A stretch of 64,000 nucleotides of DNA, taken from positions 1-64,000 of the IMG/VR virus record IMGVR_UViG_3300023179_000089, one strand, 5' to 3'. Below, one piece after another: positions 1-8,656 of this stretch. The first letter of the stretch is position 1, and every line of letters begins with the position of its first letter. Under the pieces are notes generated by a model. The model was not told the DNA's origin and made no database searches. It worked only from the letters and a program-made list of their open reading frames with translations. Made by a program: the position numbers and the translations under genes. This stretch comes from a virus.

Positions 1-2
1 AG

Positions 3-275
3 ATTTTTCTGACAGTGGATCAAGCTATTGAGTTGATTATAAATTGTATGGAAAATGCCACAGACTCAACACCATACTGCCCGTCAATGAAATCTATGAG
101 TATTAAAAATTTGTTACAGGCAATGATAGAAAAGTATGGTAATGGAATTGATATACCTGTAAATATTATTGGGTTGCAGCCTGGAGAAAACATGCATGAA
201 AAAGTTTTAGAGCAAGGGCCCTATTCAAGTGAGGTAGATCAATTTACTATTGATGAAATTAAGGAGCTAATATGA
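3..275 (+). CDS. NAD-dependent nucleotide-sugar dehydratase/epimerase, C-terminal fragment (PseB-like)
   Basis: The reading frame is already open at base 3, so this is the 3' end of a gene starting before the window. The fragment matches the C-terminal part of UDP-N-acetylglucosamine 4,6-dehydratases of the PseB/WbjB group, with the signatures FLTVDQAIELI, SMSIKNLLQAM and IIGLQPGENMHEKV. Members convert UDP-sugars to 4-keto-6-deoxy intermediates. The stop overlaps the next start (ATGA), so it is the upstream part of a glycan operon. The catalytic core lies outside the window, so activity cannot be judged. Confidence 0.75.
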   Translation: MFLTVDQAIELIINCMENATDSTPYCPSMKSMSIKNLLQAMIEKYGNGIDIPVNIIGLQPGENMHEKVLEQGPYSSEVDQFTIDEIKELI

Positions 276-1180
276 AAATAGCATTTTTTACTGAAATGGG
301 ATTTCAAGGCAAAGTCCCTAGAACTCATAATAATATGAGAACGGAGTTTGCTTGGATGGTTGCTTTAGATGCTGATCATTATAATATCCATTCCAACCCT
401 ACCACTCAATATGATTTAGGAATAGTTATTATTCCTAAAAAGAACCCAGACTTTGATATTAATGTATTGAAGCAATATTGTAAAAAAGTTGCTGTAATGC
501 AAGAAGGTCCTAATTGGCTTTGGCAAGATTATGATTTAGAACGACAAGTTTGGTATTTCAATACATTAACTTCGGCAGATATAATTTTCACTCACAATGA
601 GTCAGATAGAAAATATTATCAAGGGCTAACAGCTCATTCAGATGTTAGAGTAATGCCTTCTTTAATGATTGAAGATGCTATAGGAAAATTAAACGTTGAA
701 GATCGAAGAGCCGTTATCATAGGAGGAAATTTTGTTTCTTGGTATGGCGGATTCGACTCTATGATTATAGCTAAAGAATTAGGGAAAGGCGAAAATGTAT
801 ATGCACCTTCAATGGGGCGTAAACAACCTTTAGAAGATCAGTTAGTTACTCATCTTCCTTACATGAATTGGAAACAATGGATTCATGAGCTTAATAAATT
901 TAAGTATGGAGTTCATTTAATGAGAACTCACGCAGCTGGTACGTTTGCTCTTAATTGCGCGTATTTAGGAATTCCTTGTATAGGATATAAAGGATTAGAC
1001 ACGCAGATGATTTGTCACCCCGACTTAACTGTTGAAGTCGGAGATTTAGATGCTGCTAGAAAAATTGCATCAAATCTTAGGAACGACGAAAATTTTTACT
1101 TATATTGCAGTAAAGTAAGTAAAGAAATGTATAATAAGTATTTTACAGAAACTCAATTTATAGAAAAATTTCATATATGA
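272..1180 (+). CDS. Glycosyltransferase, GT-B fold (family uncertain)
   Basis: The protein has 302 residues. Its C-terminal half looks like a GT-B nucleotide-sugar binding domain: an EDQLVTHLPYMNWKQW segment, then an HAAGTFALNCAYLGIPCIGY loop near residues 220-245. The N-terminal half has alternating hydrophobic strands such as IIFTHNESDRKYY. It overlaps its neighbours by ATGA on both sides, indicating translational coupling with the sugar dehydratase and epimerase genes. It probably transfers a sugar made by these enzymes onto a virion or host glycan; the acceptor cannot be told. Confidence 0.65.
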   Translation: MKIAFFTEMGFQGKVPRTHNNMRTEFAWMVALDADHYNIHSNPTTQYDLGIVIIPKKNPDFDINVLKQYCKKVAVMQEGPNWLWQDYDLERQVWYFNTLTSADIIFTHNESDRKYYQGLTAHSDVRVMPSLMIEDAIGKLNVEDRRAVIIGGNFVSWYGGFDSMIIAKELGKGENVYAPSMGRKQPLEDQLVTHLPYMNWKQWIHELNKFKYGVHLMRTHAAGTFALNCAYLGIPCIGYKGLDTQMICHPDLTVEVGDLDAARKIASNLRNDENFYLYCSKVSKEMYNKYFTETQFIEKFHI

Positions 1181-2040
1181 AAAAAATTTTAGTAACCGGT
1201 GGTGCTGGGTTTGTAGGCACTAATTTAATTAAACGGCTTCTTAAAGAAGGTCATAATGTAGTTTCAATTGATAACTATTCAACAGGACTTCTATCCAACC
1301 ATCAAGAAGGCGCTAATTACTATGGATATGATTGTGCAAATATTACTGATTACAGCGCGTTTGGAAATTTCGACGTGGTATATCATTTAGCTGCAATTGC
1401 TAGAATACAGCCTTCATTCAATCAGCCGTTGGAATATTTCAATTCAAATGCAGTAGCTACATTTAACGTAGCAATGTTCTGTGCGAAAAATAATATTCCA
1501 TTACAATTTGCGGGTTCAAGCTCACACCATTCAGGAAAATTTAAAAATCCATATACATTTTCCAAAGATATATCTGAAGAAATTATTAAACTTTGTCAAG
1601 AAATTTATGGTTTAAAAGCTACTATTACTAGATTTTACAATGTATACGGTCCTCATCATTTAAAAGATGGAGGATATTGCACTGTAATCGGAAAATGGGA
1701 AAAAGCTCTTGAAGATCATAATCCAATTACAATTTACGGTGACGGAACTAAAAGAAGAGACTTCACTCATATAGATGACATTGTCGAGGCTTTATTATTA
1801 ATTGAACAAAAAGAAGCTTGGGGTTATACATTTGAATTAGGTACTGGTACAAATTATTCTATTAAAGAAGTAGCAAACATGTTCGTCACTGACGATCATA
1901 TTGTATATGAGTCTAATAAACCAGGCGAAGCTGAAATTACTTTATGCACGGATAAATTAGCTTATGAAATTTTAGGGTGGAAAGCAAAATGTAGTTTATC
2001 AGAATATATCAAGTCTTGGATAGAAACATTTCATAATTAA
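1177..2040 (+). CDS. NAD-dependent NDP-sugar epimerase/dehydratase (extended SDR, GalE-like)
   Basis: This is an extended short-chain dehydrogenase of 287 residues. The NAD-binding glycine motif TGGAGFVG is at residues 7-14, a serine cluster at 114-116, and the catalytic YxxxK (YTFSK) at 126-130. RFYNVYGP and RRDFTHIDDIVEA are typical of UDP-glucose 4-epimerase-like enzymes. It lies between two glycosyltransferases in a coupled operon and probably interconverts an NDP-sugar. The exact substrate is not visible from sequence. Confidence 0.85.
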   Translation: MKKILVTGGAGFVGTNLIKRLLKEGHNVVSIDNYSTGLLSNHQEGANYYGYDCANITDYSAFGNFDVVYHLAAIARIQPSFNQPLEYFNSNAVATFNVAMFCAKNNIPLQFAGSSSHHSGKFKNPYTFSKDISEEIIKLCQEIYGLKATITRFYNVYGPHHLKDGGYCTVIGKWEKALEDHNPITIYGDGTKRRDFTHIDDIVEALLLIEQKEAWGYTFELGTGTNYSIKEVANMFVTDDHIVYESNKPGEAEITLCTDKLAYEILGWKAKCSLSEYIKSWIETFHN

Positions 2041-2045
2041 TTCTA

Positions 2046-3239
2046 ATGGAAAAAATTACGTTTGTATTACCTAGCAGAAATAATTTAGATTTTTTGCAAT
2101 TAGCATATCAATCGATAAGAAAATTACATACAGTACATGATATACTAATATTAGACGATGCTAGCTTTGATGGTACGCGCGATTGGATTGAATCGCTAAG
2201 TGACGAAAATTTAATTACATATTACAACCCAGGTCCGGATCGTATAGGCATTGTAGGAATGTTTGACAAAGGAATTGAAATGGCTCGAACTGAAATAATA
2301 TTCGCATTTCATGCTGATATGATAGCAGCCCCAAATTTAGATGAAAATATTCTTAAACATTTAAAACCAGGAACTGTCGTATGCGCTACAAGAATTGAAC
2401 CTCCATTGCATCCTCCAGGTCCTGAAAAGCTTACTGAAAATTTTGGAATTGAATCTACAGAATTCAATGAAAAGTTATTTTTAGAATATGTAAATTATAC
2501 ATGTAAAAATTTTCAAAATAAAATAACTGAAGGAATTTTCGCACCATGGTGTATGTATAAAAAAGATTATCTAGATGTAGGAGGTCATGACGAATTGTTC
2601 GCGCCTCAATCTAAGGAAGACTCGGATTTGTTTAATCGTTTCGTATTAAATGGATATAAGGTAATTCAGTCTTGGGATGGTTTAGTATACCATTTTACAT
2701 CAAGAGGAAGTAGATTTAACAAATTCTCCGGCGGTGCTGCAGGGAAAGACAGTTCAGAATGGCAGTATACTACAAGTAAAAACGCAAGAAATTTCATTCG
2801 TAAATGGGGTCATTTTGTACGTCATGACGAATATATGAAACCTATCATACCTCATAAATACAATATTCACGCCGTTATTGAAAATTGCTCGGTATCTATT
2901 TTAGAAGCTGTCGAGCCATGGTTTAGTAGTGTGATGTTAAAGACAAATTCTTTAGATTTAATTTTCAATTACATTCAAAAAGAACAACTAAATACAACCT
3001 TTGATTTGTTAAAGCGTCTGCAGATATTCAATGAAAAAACATTTAATATGGATACTATTGATATTTTAGTTGAATTTGACGCTAGAAAATTTACTCAAAA
3101 CTCATTTAATATTTTACAAAATTTATCAGATATTATCACTGAAACTAACGATATAGGAGAATTTGATATCGATTGTTTTCGAATTACTATTACCAATTTA
3201 CGCACATATGAAAATCAATTAATACAATGCAACAGTTAG
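2046..3239 (+). CDS. Glycosyltransferase family 2 with C-terminal extension
   Basis: This is a GT-A fold transferase of 397 residues. The N-terminal ITFVLPSRNNLDFL and ILILDDASFDGT are the classic GT2 nucleotide-binding start. FAFHADMIAAP near residues 85-95 sits where the metal-binding motif is expected, and WCMYKKDYLDVGGHDELF with a KEDSDLF acidic motif follows. Residues beyond about 265 form an extension without recognised features. The last 13 bases overlap the following dehydrogenase gene. It is likely part of a phage glycan-decoration or host-surface modification pathway. Confidence 0.8.
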   Translation: MEKITFVLPSRNNLDFLQLAYQSIRKLHTVHDILILDDASFDGTRDWIESLSDENLITYYNPGPDRIGIVGMFDKGIEMARTEIIFAFHADMIAAPNLDENILKHLKPGTVVCATRIEPPLHPPGPEKLTENFGIESTEFNEKLFLEYVNYTCKNFQNKITEGIFAPWCMYKKDYLDVGGHDELFAPQSKEDSDLFNRFVLNGYKVIQSWDGLVYHFTSRGSRFNKFSGGAAGKDSSEWQYTTSKNARNFIRKWGHFVRHDEYMKPIIPHKYNIHAVIENCSVSILEAVEPWFSSVMLKTNSLDLIFNYIQKEQLNTTFDLLKRLQIFNEKTFNMDTIDILVEFDARKFTQNSFNILQNLSDIITETNDIGEFDIDCFRITITNLRTYENQLIQCNS

Positions 3240-4078
3240 GAATTATTGGCCAAGGCTTCGTTGGATCGGCCATTCGAGAAGGAATGCAACATGTGTTTGA
3301 TGTTATCGCATTCGATAAAGATCCAAAAAAATATTCAAACGCAAACTCGATTTTTGAGGTAGTTGAATCGACAGATATGACATTTGTCTGTGTACCAACG
3401 CCGATGAAACATTCAGGAGAATGTGACTTGTCAATTTTAAACAATGCACTTTCTGAAATTTCAGAATGCGCAAAATCTCTAAGAAAGACCGACTACATAG
3501 TAGTCATAAAGTCTACGATCCCCCCTGGTACGACTGTAGAACTAAATAAAATCTACAAAAATTTAAGCATTGTATTCAATCCTGAATTTTTAACAGAAGC
3601 GAATGCAGTAGATGATTATCGAAATCAAAATAGAATAATTATAGGCGGAGAGCGACCCGGGACAACTCTTGTACGACAAATGTTCTCAAAAGCATTTCCA
3701 AAAGTACCAATCATAAAAACATCTTCGACTATTGCAGAAATGATTAAGTATGTAACAAATACATTTCTTGCTACAAAAGTTTCATTTGCAAATGAAATGT
3801 TTGAAATTTGTCAGAAGTTAGATATCGATTATGATAAAGTAATTGAATATGCACGATACGATGAACGATTAGGAAATTCACATTGGTCGGTACCTGGACC
3901 AGATGGGCATATGGGCTGGGGACTAAGTTGTTTTCCGAAAGATCTTAATGCATTAATGCATTTAGCAAAGCAGCATAATGTCGATGCTACTATGTTAGAA
4001 GCTACATGGAAGAAAAATTTATTAGTACGACCGGAATGTGATTGGGAACAATTGAAAGGACGGGCAGTGTCAATTTAA
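3227..4078 (+). CDS. UDP-glucose/GDP-mannose 6-dehydrogenase family protein, short form
   Basis: Residues 5-13 (GIIGQGFVG) form a Rossmann GxGxxG. Further family motifs are KSTIPPGTT at 95-103, NPEFLTEANAVDDY at 118-131, a lysine at 174 and GLSCFPKD around the catalytic Cys235. The family oxidises an NDP-hexose to an NDP-uronic acid. At 283 residues it lacks the C-terminal UDP-binding domain of the usual enzymes of 400 or more residues, so substrate binding may differ. It closes the glycan operon. An AT-rich gap with its own promoter follows. Confidence 0.8.
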   Translation: MQQLGIIGQGFVGSAIREGMQHVFDVIAFDKDPKKYSNANSIFEVVESTDMTFVCVPTPMKHSGECDLSILNNALSEISECAKSLRKTDYIVVIKSTIPPGTTVELNKIYKNLSIVFNPEFLTEANAVDDYRNQNRIIIGGERPGTTLVRQMFSKAFPKVPIIKTSSTIAEMIKYVTNTFLATKVSFANEMFEICQKLDIDYDKVIEYARYDERLGNSHWSVPGPDGHMGWGLSCFPKDLNALMHLAKQHNVDATMLEATWKKNLLVRPECDWEQLKGRAVSI

Positions 4079-4089
4079 TATTATAAAGA

Positions 4090-4121
4090 TTTGGTTTGTT
4101 AAAAAATTATTCTTATTTTTA
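4090..4121 (+). promoter_or_regulatory. Bacteroidota-type promoter
   Basis: TTTG at 4090-4093, a 20-base spacer, then TATTTTTA at 4114-4121. This matches the -33/-7 form of the Bacteroidota primary sigma factor. It precedes the gene at 4140 and separates it from the glycan operon. No upstream palindrome is present. Confidence 0.6.
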
Positions 4122-4139
4122 AGTAAAATAATTATAATC

Positions 4140-4379
4140 GTGCAGTATTTTATATTCTTACCTGGGGACACAGAAAAAGACGCTTCTCTTGATACAAATT
4201 TATTAGGAGAATCGTCTTTTTCGACGTTTTATGCTGGATTAGGACTCAAAGCTTTGATGAAAATGGTCGATCGAGCTCCGGAACATTTAAGTTCAGTTAC
4301 AATAAAAACAGATCAAAATCAAACATTAACTATAGATCAATTTCTATCTGAAATTCGACATTTAAAAGTAAAAATGTAA
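4140..4379 (+). CDS. Hypothetical protein, 79 aa
   Basis: Not recognised. It starts at GTG, the only plausible start in frame, about 18 bases after the promoter -7 box. The product begins QYFIFLPGDTEKD and is a compact soluble protein without transmembrane segments. Its TAA stop overlaps the ATG of the next gene (TAATG), so the two are probably co-translated. Confidence 0.6.
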   Translation: MQYFIFLPGDTEKDASLDTNLLGESSFSTFYAGLGLKALMKMVDRAPEHLSSVTIKTDQNQTLTIDQFLSEIRHLKVKM

Positions 4380-4810
4380 TGGAAGACGCTTCAATTATTT
4401 CGTATCGATCAAAGATCGATTCTCAATTTCAAGTTTTTGTAGTTTATAAAGAACATGAGCATTATGACTTTATCAGAGAAATGCTGTATAAATGTAATAA
4501 TTCTATAGCTGCATTGCAAGTAAATACAACAAACATTTATATAGACGGAGAGTCTATTGAAGATCTTACTGCAGATCAAATGTTAGCCATTGAGGCTCAT
4601 GAAATTGCACATTATCAACTAAAACATCCTGCAGGGGTATCTGAAGATTTAGAAATTGAAGCAGATTTATTTGCGATTAGTTTATTAGAGTTAGATGGGT
4701 ATTTCGAGGCTGCTAAATACTTAAAGCAGCGATTAAATGATTTGTATGATATAGACTTTGATGAATTTGATTCAGAATGGAATGAGTCTGAAGAAGACAC
4801 GCTTTTATAG
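4379..4810 (+). CDS. Zincin-like metalloprotease (ImmA/IrrE-like)
   Basis: HEIAH at residues 74-78 is a zincin HExxH motif, followed by EIEAD near 92-96, where a third metal ligand is expected. This arrangement is seen in ImmA/IrrE-type peptidases, which often cleave repressors. The C-terminus is very acidic (DEFDSEWNESEEDTLL). No helix-turn-helix is attached. It is translationally coupled to the preceding small gene. The substrate is unknown; cleavage of a host regulator is only a guess. Confidence 0.6.
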   Translation: MEDASIISYRSKIDSQFQVFVVYKEHEHYDFIREMLYKCNNSIAALQVNTTNIYIDGESIEDLTADQMLAIEAHEIAHYQLKHPAGVSEDLEIEADLFAISLLELDGYFEAAKYLKQRLNDLYDIDFDEFDSEWNESEEDTLL

Positions 4811-4819
4811 CGTATTTGG

Positions 4820-4830
4820 ATATTTATTAT
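4820..4830 (+). promoter_or_regulatory. Candidate late promoter motif
   Basis: ATATTTATTAT ends four bases before the ATG at 4834. The same ATATTTAT core lies upstream of many structural and leader-bearing genes here. If it is a -10 box, the transcript would be almost leaderless. Confidence 0.4.
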
Positions 4831-4833
4831 TGA

Positions 4834-5232
4834 ATGATATCCTTAAAACAACTTCTTTCTGAAAATATAACAAAAGAGCAACAAGACGTTGCCAATTCAT
4901 ACTTCGTTGAGTTTACAAAGACTTTTAAAACGAAAGTAAATTTCAAATATATAGGATTGAAAAATAAAGAATTGGTATTTTCGGCTCCATTAACAGATTT
5001 AGGTTTTTTAAATTTAATAATTTCAGATGCAGTTTTAATAGCTCGTATTACTGATTCATACGCATATTTCGGAGTTATCTATACATTGAATGGACTTGAG
5101 CAATTTGACGCGACAGTATGTAAAATGAAAAGAGCGAAAAATTCAATTGAAGTAAAATTGTTTGACGATTCAGACAGTGATTTCAGTAATCAAAATACCA
5201 ATTTCGCAAAACTATTCAAATTAATGGTGTAG
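4834..5232 (+). CDS. Hypothetical protein with short leader ending in LSE
   Basis: Function not recognised; 132 residues. The N-terminus MISLKQLLSEN resembles a shortened form of the leader found on several proteins in this window, with a possible (L/I)xE cleavage site at LSE. The rest is a mixed alpha/beta protein with no transmembrane segment and an acidic stretch DDSDSDF near residue 115. A late-type ATATTTAT motif lies directly upstream, which fits a virion-associated role. Confidence 0.6.
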   Translation: MISLKQLLSENITKEQQDVANSYFVEFTKTFKTKVNFKYIGLKNKELVFSAPLTDLGFLNLIISDAVLIARITDSYAYFGVIYTLNGLEQFDATVCKMKRAKNSIEVKLFDDSDSDFSNQNTNFAKLFKLMV

Positions 5233-5235
5233 ATA

Positions 5236-5928
5236 ATGAATACAATAGAATCGTTTAATTTTGTGTGTAACGTAACTGCACAAACAAATGAATTTATTGT
5301 TTCCAATGCACTTCCCGATCAATTAGCTGACCAATTATTATTAGATGGCCAATGTCATATAGATCATGAAGGATTTGATTTAAATGAAATTGAGTTAGCA
5401 TACTATAAAGCTAATGGAATTTCACTTTCATATGATAATACCTGGTACAAAGACGGAGGGCAAACTGCCGGAACTAATTCTGTTTTAGAGCCATGGTGCA
5501 TACAATCAAGTCCAATTGAAAATTTAATTATCGATCATAGTCATTTTGTTTTTAAATTTCCTATTACAGGAGATGCTCGAGCTCAAATATTAAAATACAT
5601 ACCTAGACGCGCCGAACTTCTACGTTTACTGTCTGTAAATTTCAAGTGTGGTTTAGATTTATGTATTGATTATTTAAATCATTCAAAACAGTCTGTAGAT
5701 CCAATAGTTCATATTGAATGGGACTTTGATAACATTCAAGAGTTAGTTTTATGTGCGCGCAAAGTACAGAATATTTTAAATGAAAAAGAATGGCTTCATT
5801 CAATTGATTCTATACTTCGATTCAACCAATTAGCTAGAAAAAATAAAATCGATGCGTTTGCACAGGCTGACACTCGATCAATGATCATTTTCGGTGAAAA
5901 ATCATATAAATTAATACCGACTTTATAA
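5236..5928 (+). CDS. Hypothetical protein, 230 aa
   Basis: Not recognised. A soluble protein with no transmembrane segment and no catalytic motif I can identify. It begins three bases after the preceding stop, so it is probably in the same transcript. The start ATG is preceded by an AT-rich leader without a Shine-Dalgarno motif, as for most genes here. Confidence 0.6.
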   Translation: MNTIESFNFVCNVTAQTNEFIVSNALPDQLADQLLLDGQCHIDHEGFDLNEIELAYYKANGISLSYDNTWYKDGGQTAGTNSVLEPWCIQSSPIENLIIDHSHFVFKFPITGDARAQILKYIPRRAELLRLLSVNFKCGLDLCIDYLNHSKQSVDPIVHIEWDFDNIQELVLCARKVQNILNEKEWLHSIDSILRFNQLARKNKIDAFAQADTRSMIIFGEKSYKLIPTL

Positions 5929-5950
5929 TTACATTTTAACCTTATTACTG

Positions 5951-5960
5951 ATATTTATTA
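5951..5960 (+). promoter_or_regulatory. Candidate late promoter motif
   Basis: ATATTTATTA lies 12 bases before the ATG at 5973, in the same form and near the same distance as upstream of the leader-bearing genes at 40595 and 40965. Confidence 0.45.
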
Positions 5961-5972
5961 ATAAATTTTACA

Positions 5973-7802
5973 ATGATACATGAAGATCTTCGAGCTTGGT
6001 TTGGTAAAGGAAAAAAAGGCGGAGTAGGAGGAGGTGGTTGGGACAGATACAACGCATCAGGAGATCGTGTTGGAAAGTGTGGAGATGCGAAAGAAGGAGA
6101 TCCTTATTCGGCGTGTTTATCCAAAGAAAAAGCAGCTAAATTAGGAAAAGCTGGCAGAGCGGCATTTGTAAAAAGAAAGCGAGCTGCACAGAAAAAAGGA
6201 GGAGATGCTAAAAAAGGTGGCGAACGTAGTAAAGGTCAAAAACCTATCAAAGTGAAAACAGAAGTTAATGAAAACTTTGCAGATGGTAAAAAGCCAGGTC
6301 GCAAAGGATTGTCTAAACGATTTGGCATTAGTCAAAAAATGTCTGTTGCACAATTAGAAAAAATAGCCAACTCATCTTCAGGAGAAAAGAAAAAAATGGC
6401 TCAATGGAATTTAAACATGAAACGAGGTCGTATGAAAAAAGAAAATTTAGACCCAGATACATTCAAAGATACCGGTAAAGCAGCTCCGTATGGATCCGGA
6501 TATCAAGAGTTAGAAGAACGTTTAAATTTGTTTCTTGAGAAAAACGTTCCGACAGATCCAGGTAAATGGTCTTATTATAAAAGTCAAGCAAAAAAGAAGT
6601 TTGACGTGTATCCATCAGCTTATGCAAATGCATGGGCAGCTAAAAAATACAAAGCAGCGGGAGGCAGATGGAGAGTAGCTGAAACGAAAATAACTGCTTT
6701 AGAATCAAATCTTTTAAAAGTTTCAAAACCATATAAAATACTTCCTGGTGATATGGTGCGTAATATCAATCCAGATTGCACACACTATCGATCAACCGGT
6801 AAAGTAGTTTTTGTGCATGATGACGGAGACATTACTTATCAAGTAAATAATCAAGGAGCTACATATACACCAGGAGATGAATTGACTAAATCTGCAGATC
6901 AGCTTATTAAAATTTTTACGCATACTCCGAGACCAGGCTATGCATCATTTTCCAATGAGTCGAAATTAAATGAATGTGTAGTTGCTAAAGTATCATTTCC
7001 TGAAACAACAGTATTAGCCAAAAACCGAGATCGTGGATATAAAGCAGAAATTGAAGTTATTCATGAAATTATCAATGGAGTAGAAGTTGTATATTTACAT
7101 GATCGGTTAACTGATTGGTCTGAAGGAATGAATGAATTCGGAATTGGAATTATCAATGCATCTCTTACTGTCGATTTTGATGAAAAAGAAGGAGACATAG
7201 CGAAACAAAACATTGAAAAAGGAAAAGCTCCGAATACATCGTATGATGGTTTGAAAATACGAACTGCATTAGCAACTAAAAGACTTTCTGAAGCAGTAAG
7301 ATCTGTAGTTTCATTTAAAGGAGAAGATTCTAAAGATGTAGGAGTGAAAGGAATGACAATTATTGCAAACCCAAATCATTCATTCTTAATTGAAATGACT
7401 TCTAAACACGCTCCGATAATTAAAAAAATAGATTCAGATAAAGTTGTAGTGCGAACCAATCACGGTATTGCACATCCCGAAACTGGATACACTTCTGGAA
7501 TTAAGCGTAAATCTTCTGAATCTAGAATGAAAATTGCTCAAGAAAAACTTAATGATGTTTCTTCTCCACACGAGGTTTTAAATGTTCTTTCGAAACAATA
7601 TACTAAAGATAATTTTTTAAACCCATATCGAAGAACAAATAAATACGATATGGAAACAACATCTCAAATAATGTATAATCTAAATGATTTAGAATTTACG
7701 TTACGTTGGGATATCGATCATTCAGAATTTAAAGGAATTGTATCACATTTACCAACCGGTTATAACCCAAAAATAAAAGTTATTGTAACTGAAATAGATT
7801 AA
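5973..7802 (+). CDS. DUF5872-like basic phage protein, probable virion protein
   Basis: A 609-residue protein whose N-terminal third is strongly basic. Residues 1-75 carry EDLRAWFGKGKKGG, GGGGWDRYNASGDRVGKCG and an SACLSKEKAAKLGKAGR segment. A related motif, KWSYYKSQAKKKFDVYPSAY then ANAWAAKKYKAAGGRW, is at about 198-235. Both resemble the DUF5872 motifs of marine T4-like phages. Between them is a KKPGRKGLSKRFGISQKMS segment. Residues 240-609 are not recognised. The basic repeats suggest nucleic-acid binding, and the upstream late-type motif fits a packaged protein. Function is not established. Confidence 0.6.
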   Translation: MIHEDLRAWFGKGKKGGVGGGGWDRYNASGDRVGKCGDAKEGDPYSACLSKEKAAKLGKAGRAAFVKRKRAAQKKGGDAKKGGERSKGQKPIKVKTEVNENFADGKKPGRKGLSKRFGISQKMSVAQLEKIANSSSGEKKKMAQWNLNMKRGRMKKENLDPDTFKDTGKAAPYGSGYQELEERLNLFLEKNVPTDPGKWSYYKSQAKKKFDVYPSAYANAWAAKKYKAAGGRWRVAETKITALESNLLKVSKPYKILPGDMVRNINPDCTHYRSTGKVVFVHDDGDITYQVNNQGATYTPGDELTKSADQLIKIFTHTPRPGYASFSNESKLNECVVAKVSFPETTVLAKNRDRGYKAEIEVIHEIINGVEVVYLHDRLTDWSEGMNEFGIGIINASLTVDFDEKEGDIAKQNIEKGKAPNTSYDGLKIRTALATKRLSEAVRSVVSFKGEDSKDVGVKGMTIIANPNHSFLIEMTSKHAPIIKKIDSDKVVVRTNHGIAHPETGYTSGIKRKSSESRMKIAQEKLNDVSSPHEVLNVLSKQYTKDNFLNPYRRTNKYDMETTSQIMYNLNDLEFTLRWDIDHSEFKGIVSHLPTGYNPKIKVIVTEID

Positions 7803-7804
7803 TC

Positions 7805-8020
7805 ATGAAAAATTATTTAAATCAAATAATGAACGATGCCTTCGAGATTCTTGAAGCAAAAAAAGTTGAGTGGCCTGTAGAATTAGATAAACAACAAAAA
7901 ATAATGTTGATGAATAAATGTTTAGAATATTTCGAGCTTAATGAAGACTACAATAAATGTAAAGTAATACAACATAAAATACAAGTAATGTCTCGCAAAA
8001 GAATACGGCGAAAATCATAG
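7805..8020 (+). CDS. Hypothetical small protein with leader-like N-terminus
   Basis: 71 residues, three bases after the preceding gene. It begins MKNYLNQIMNDAFEILEAKK, an amphipathic start with a possible (L/I)xE site at ILE, and ends in a basic tail (SRKRIRRKS). No known family was recognised. Confidence 0.55.
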   Translation: MKNYLNQIMNDAFEILEAKKVEWPVELDKQQKIMLMNKCLEYFELNEDYNKCKVIQHKIQVMSRKRIRRKS

Positions 8021-8026
8021 AATTGG

Positions 8027-8034
8027 ATATTTAT
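8027..8034 (+). promoter_or_regulatory. Candidate late promoter motif
   Basis: ATATTTAT in the gap before the histone-like gene at 8087. A small GACC/GGTC hairpin follows at 8039-8052. Confidence 0.35.
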
Positions 8035-8086
8035 ATATGACCGAAAAAGGTCGTAACAAATTATTAATCATTTAAAATAAAAATTT

Positions 8087-8281
8087 ATGGAAAAGACAGT
8101 TTTTGAAATTAAAGCAGATATTGATACTCTTATTGCCGAGTTCAATACCAATCACGCTACTTTCGAATCAAAAGGAAACAAGGCAGCTGCGACACGAGCT
8201 CGTAAAGCAATTAACGAAATTAAAAAACTCGTTACTGCGTATAAAAAAGCAAGCGTTGAGCACGTTAAAGCAGCGAAGTAA
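8087..8281 (+). CDS. Histone H1-like protein (Hc1 family)
   Basis: 64 residues, basic and alpha-helical. GNKAAATRARKAINEIKKLV and AYKKASVEHVKAAK match the small Hc1/H1-like DNA-binding proteins widespread in Bacteroidota. Such proteins bind and condense DNA. In a phage it could coat packaged DNA or compete with host chromatin proteins. It stands alone with its own upstream ATATTTAT motif. An overlapping frame starting at 8103 gives a low-complexity product and is a shadow. Confidence 0.75.
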   Translation: MEKTVFEIKADIDTLIAEFNTNHATFESKGNKAAATRARKAINEIKKLVTAYKKASVEHVKAAK

Positions 8282-8325
8282 CTAAAATTTATCAACGTCG
8301 CTTATGAATTGTCAAATTTAATATA

Positions 8326-8613
8326 ATGAAAAAAGAAGAATTAATAAAAATTATTCGAGAAGAAATTCAAAACGAATTGGCAAATAATAATTTGCAAATA
8401 AACGAAATATATGACTTAGATCAAGTTAACTATAGCTCGGCAATTCGTAAGCACGTTGACAATTTAGTTGATTCAATTGAAAAAACAACTCTGTCTAAAA
8501 CAGCTATCGCTTCTATTTTAAATGACATTATCATGGGTCTAGGTTTGAATAGAACTCAAATGACCATGTATATGACAATGATAAAGCAGCATAGACAAAA
8601 ATATGGCTTCTAA
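8326..8613 (+). CDS. Protein with capsid-targeting-like leader
   Basis: 95 residues. The N-terminus MKKEELIKIIREEIQNEL belongs to the shared leader family in this window, and an (L/I)xE site follows at INE (residues 25-27). The mature part is short and helical, with DLDQVNYSSAIRKHVDNLVD, and has no recognised domain. By analogy with T4 internal proteins the leader may target the protein into the prohead and then be removed by the prohead protease. Confidence 0.6.
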   Translation: MKKEELIKIIREEIQNELANNNLQINEIYDLDQVNYSSAIRKHVDNLVDSIEKTTLSKTAIASILNDIIMGLGLNRTQMTMYMTMIKQHRQKYGF

Positions 8614-8656
8614 TCAATTAGAAGTTTTTGTAAACCAATAAATAGAAACATGAGTG

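Noticed and set aside
8103-8285. 60-codon frame overlapping the Hc1 gene
   Set aside because: Low-complexity product; the other frame matches a known family.
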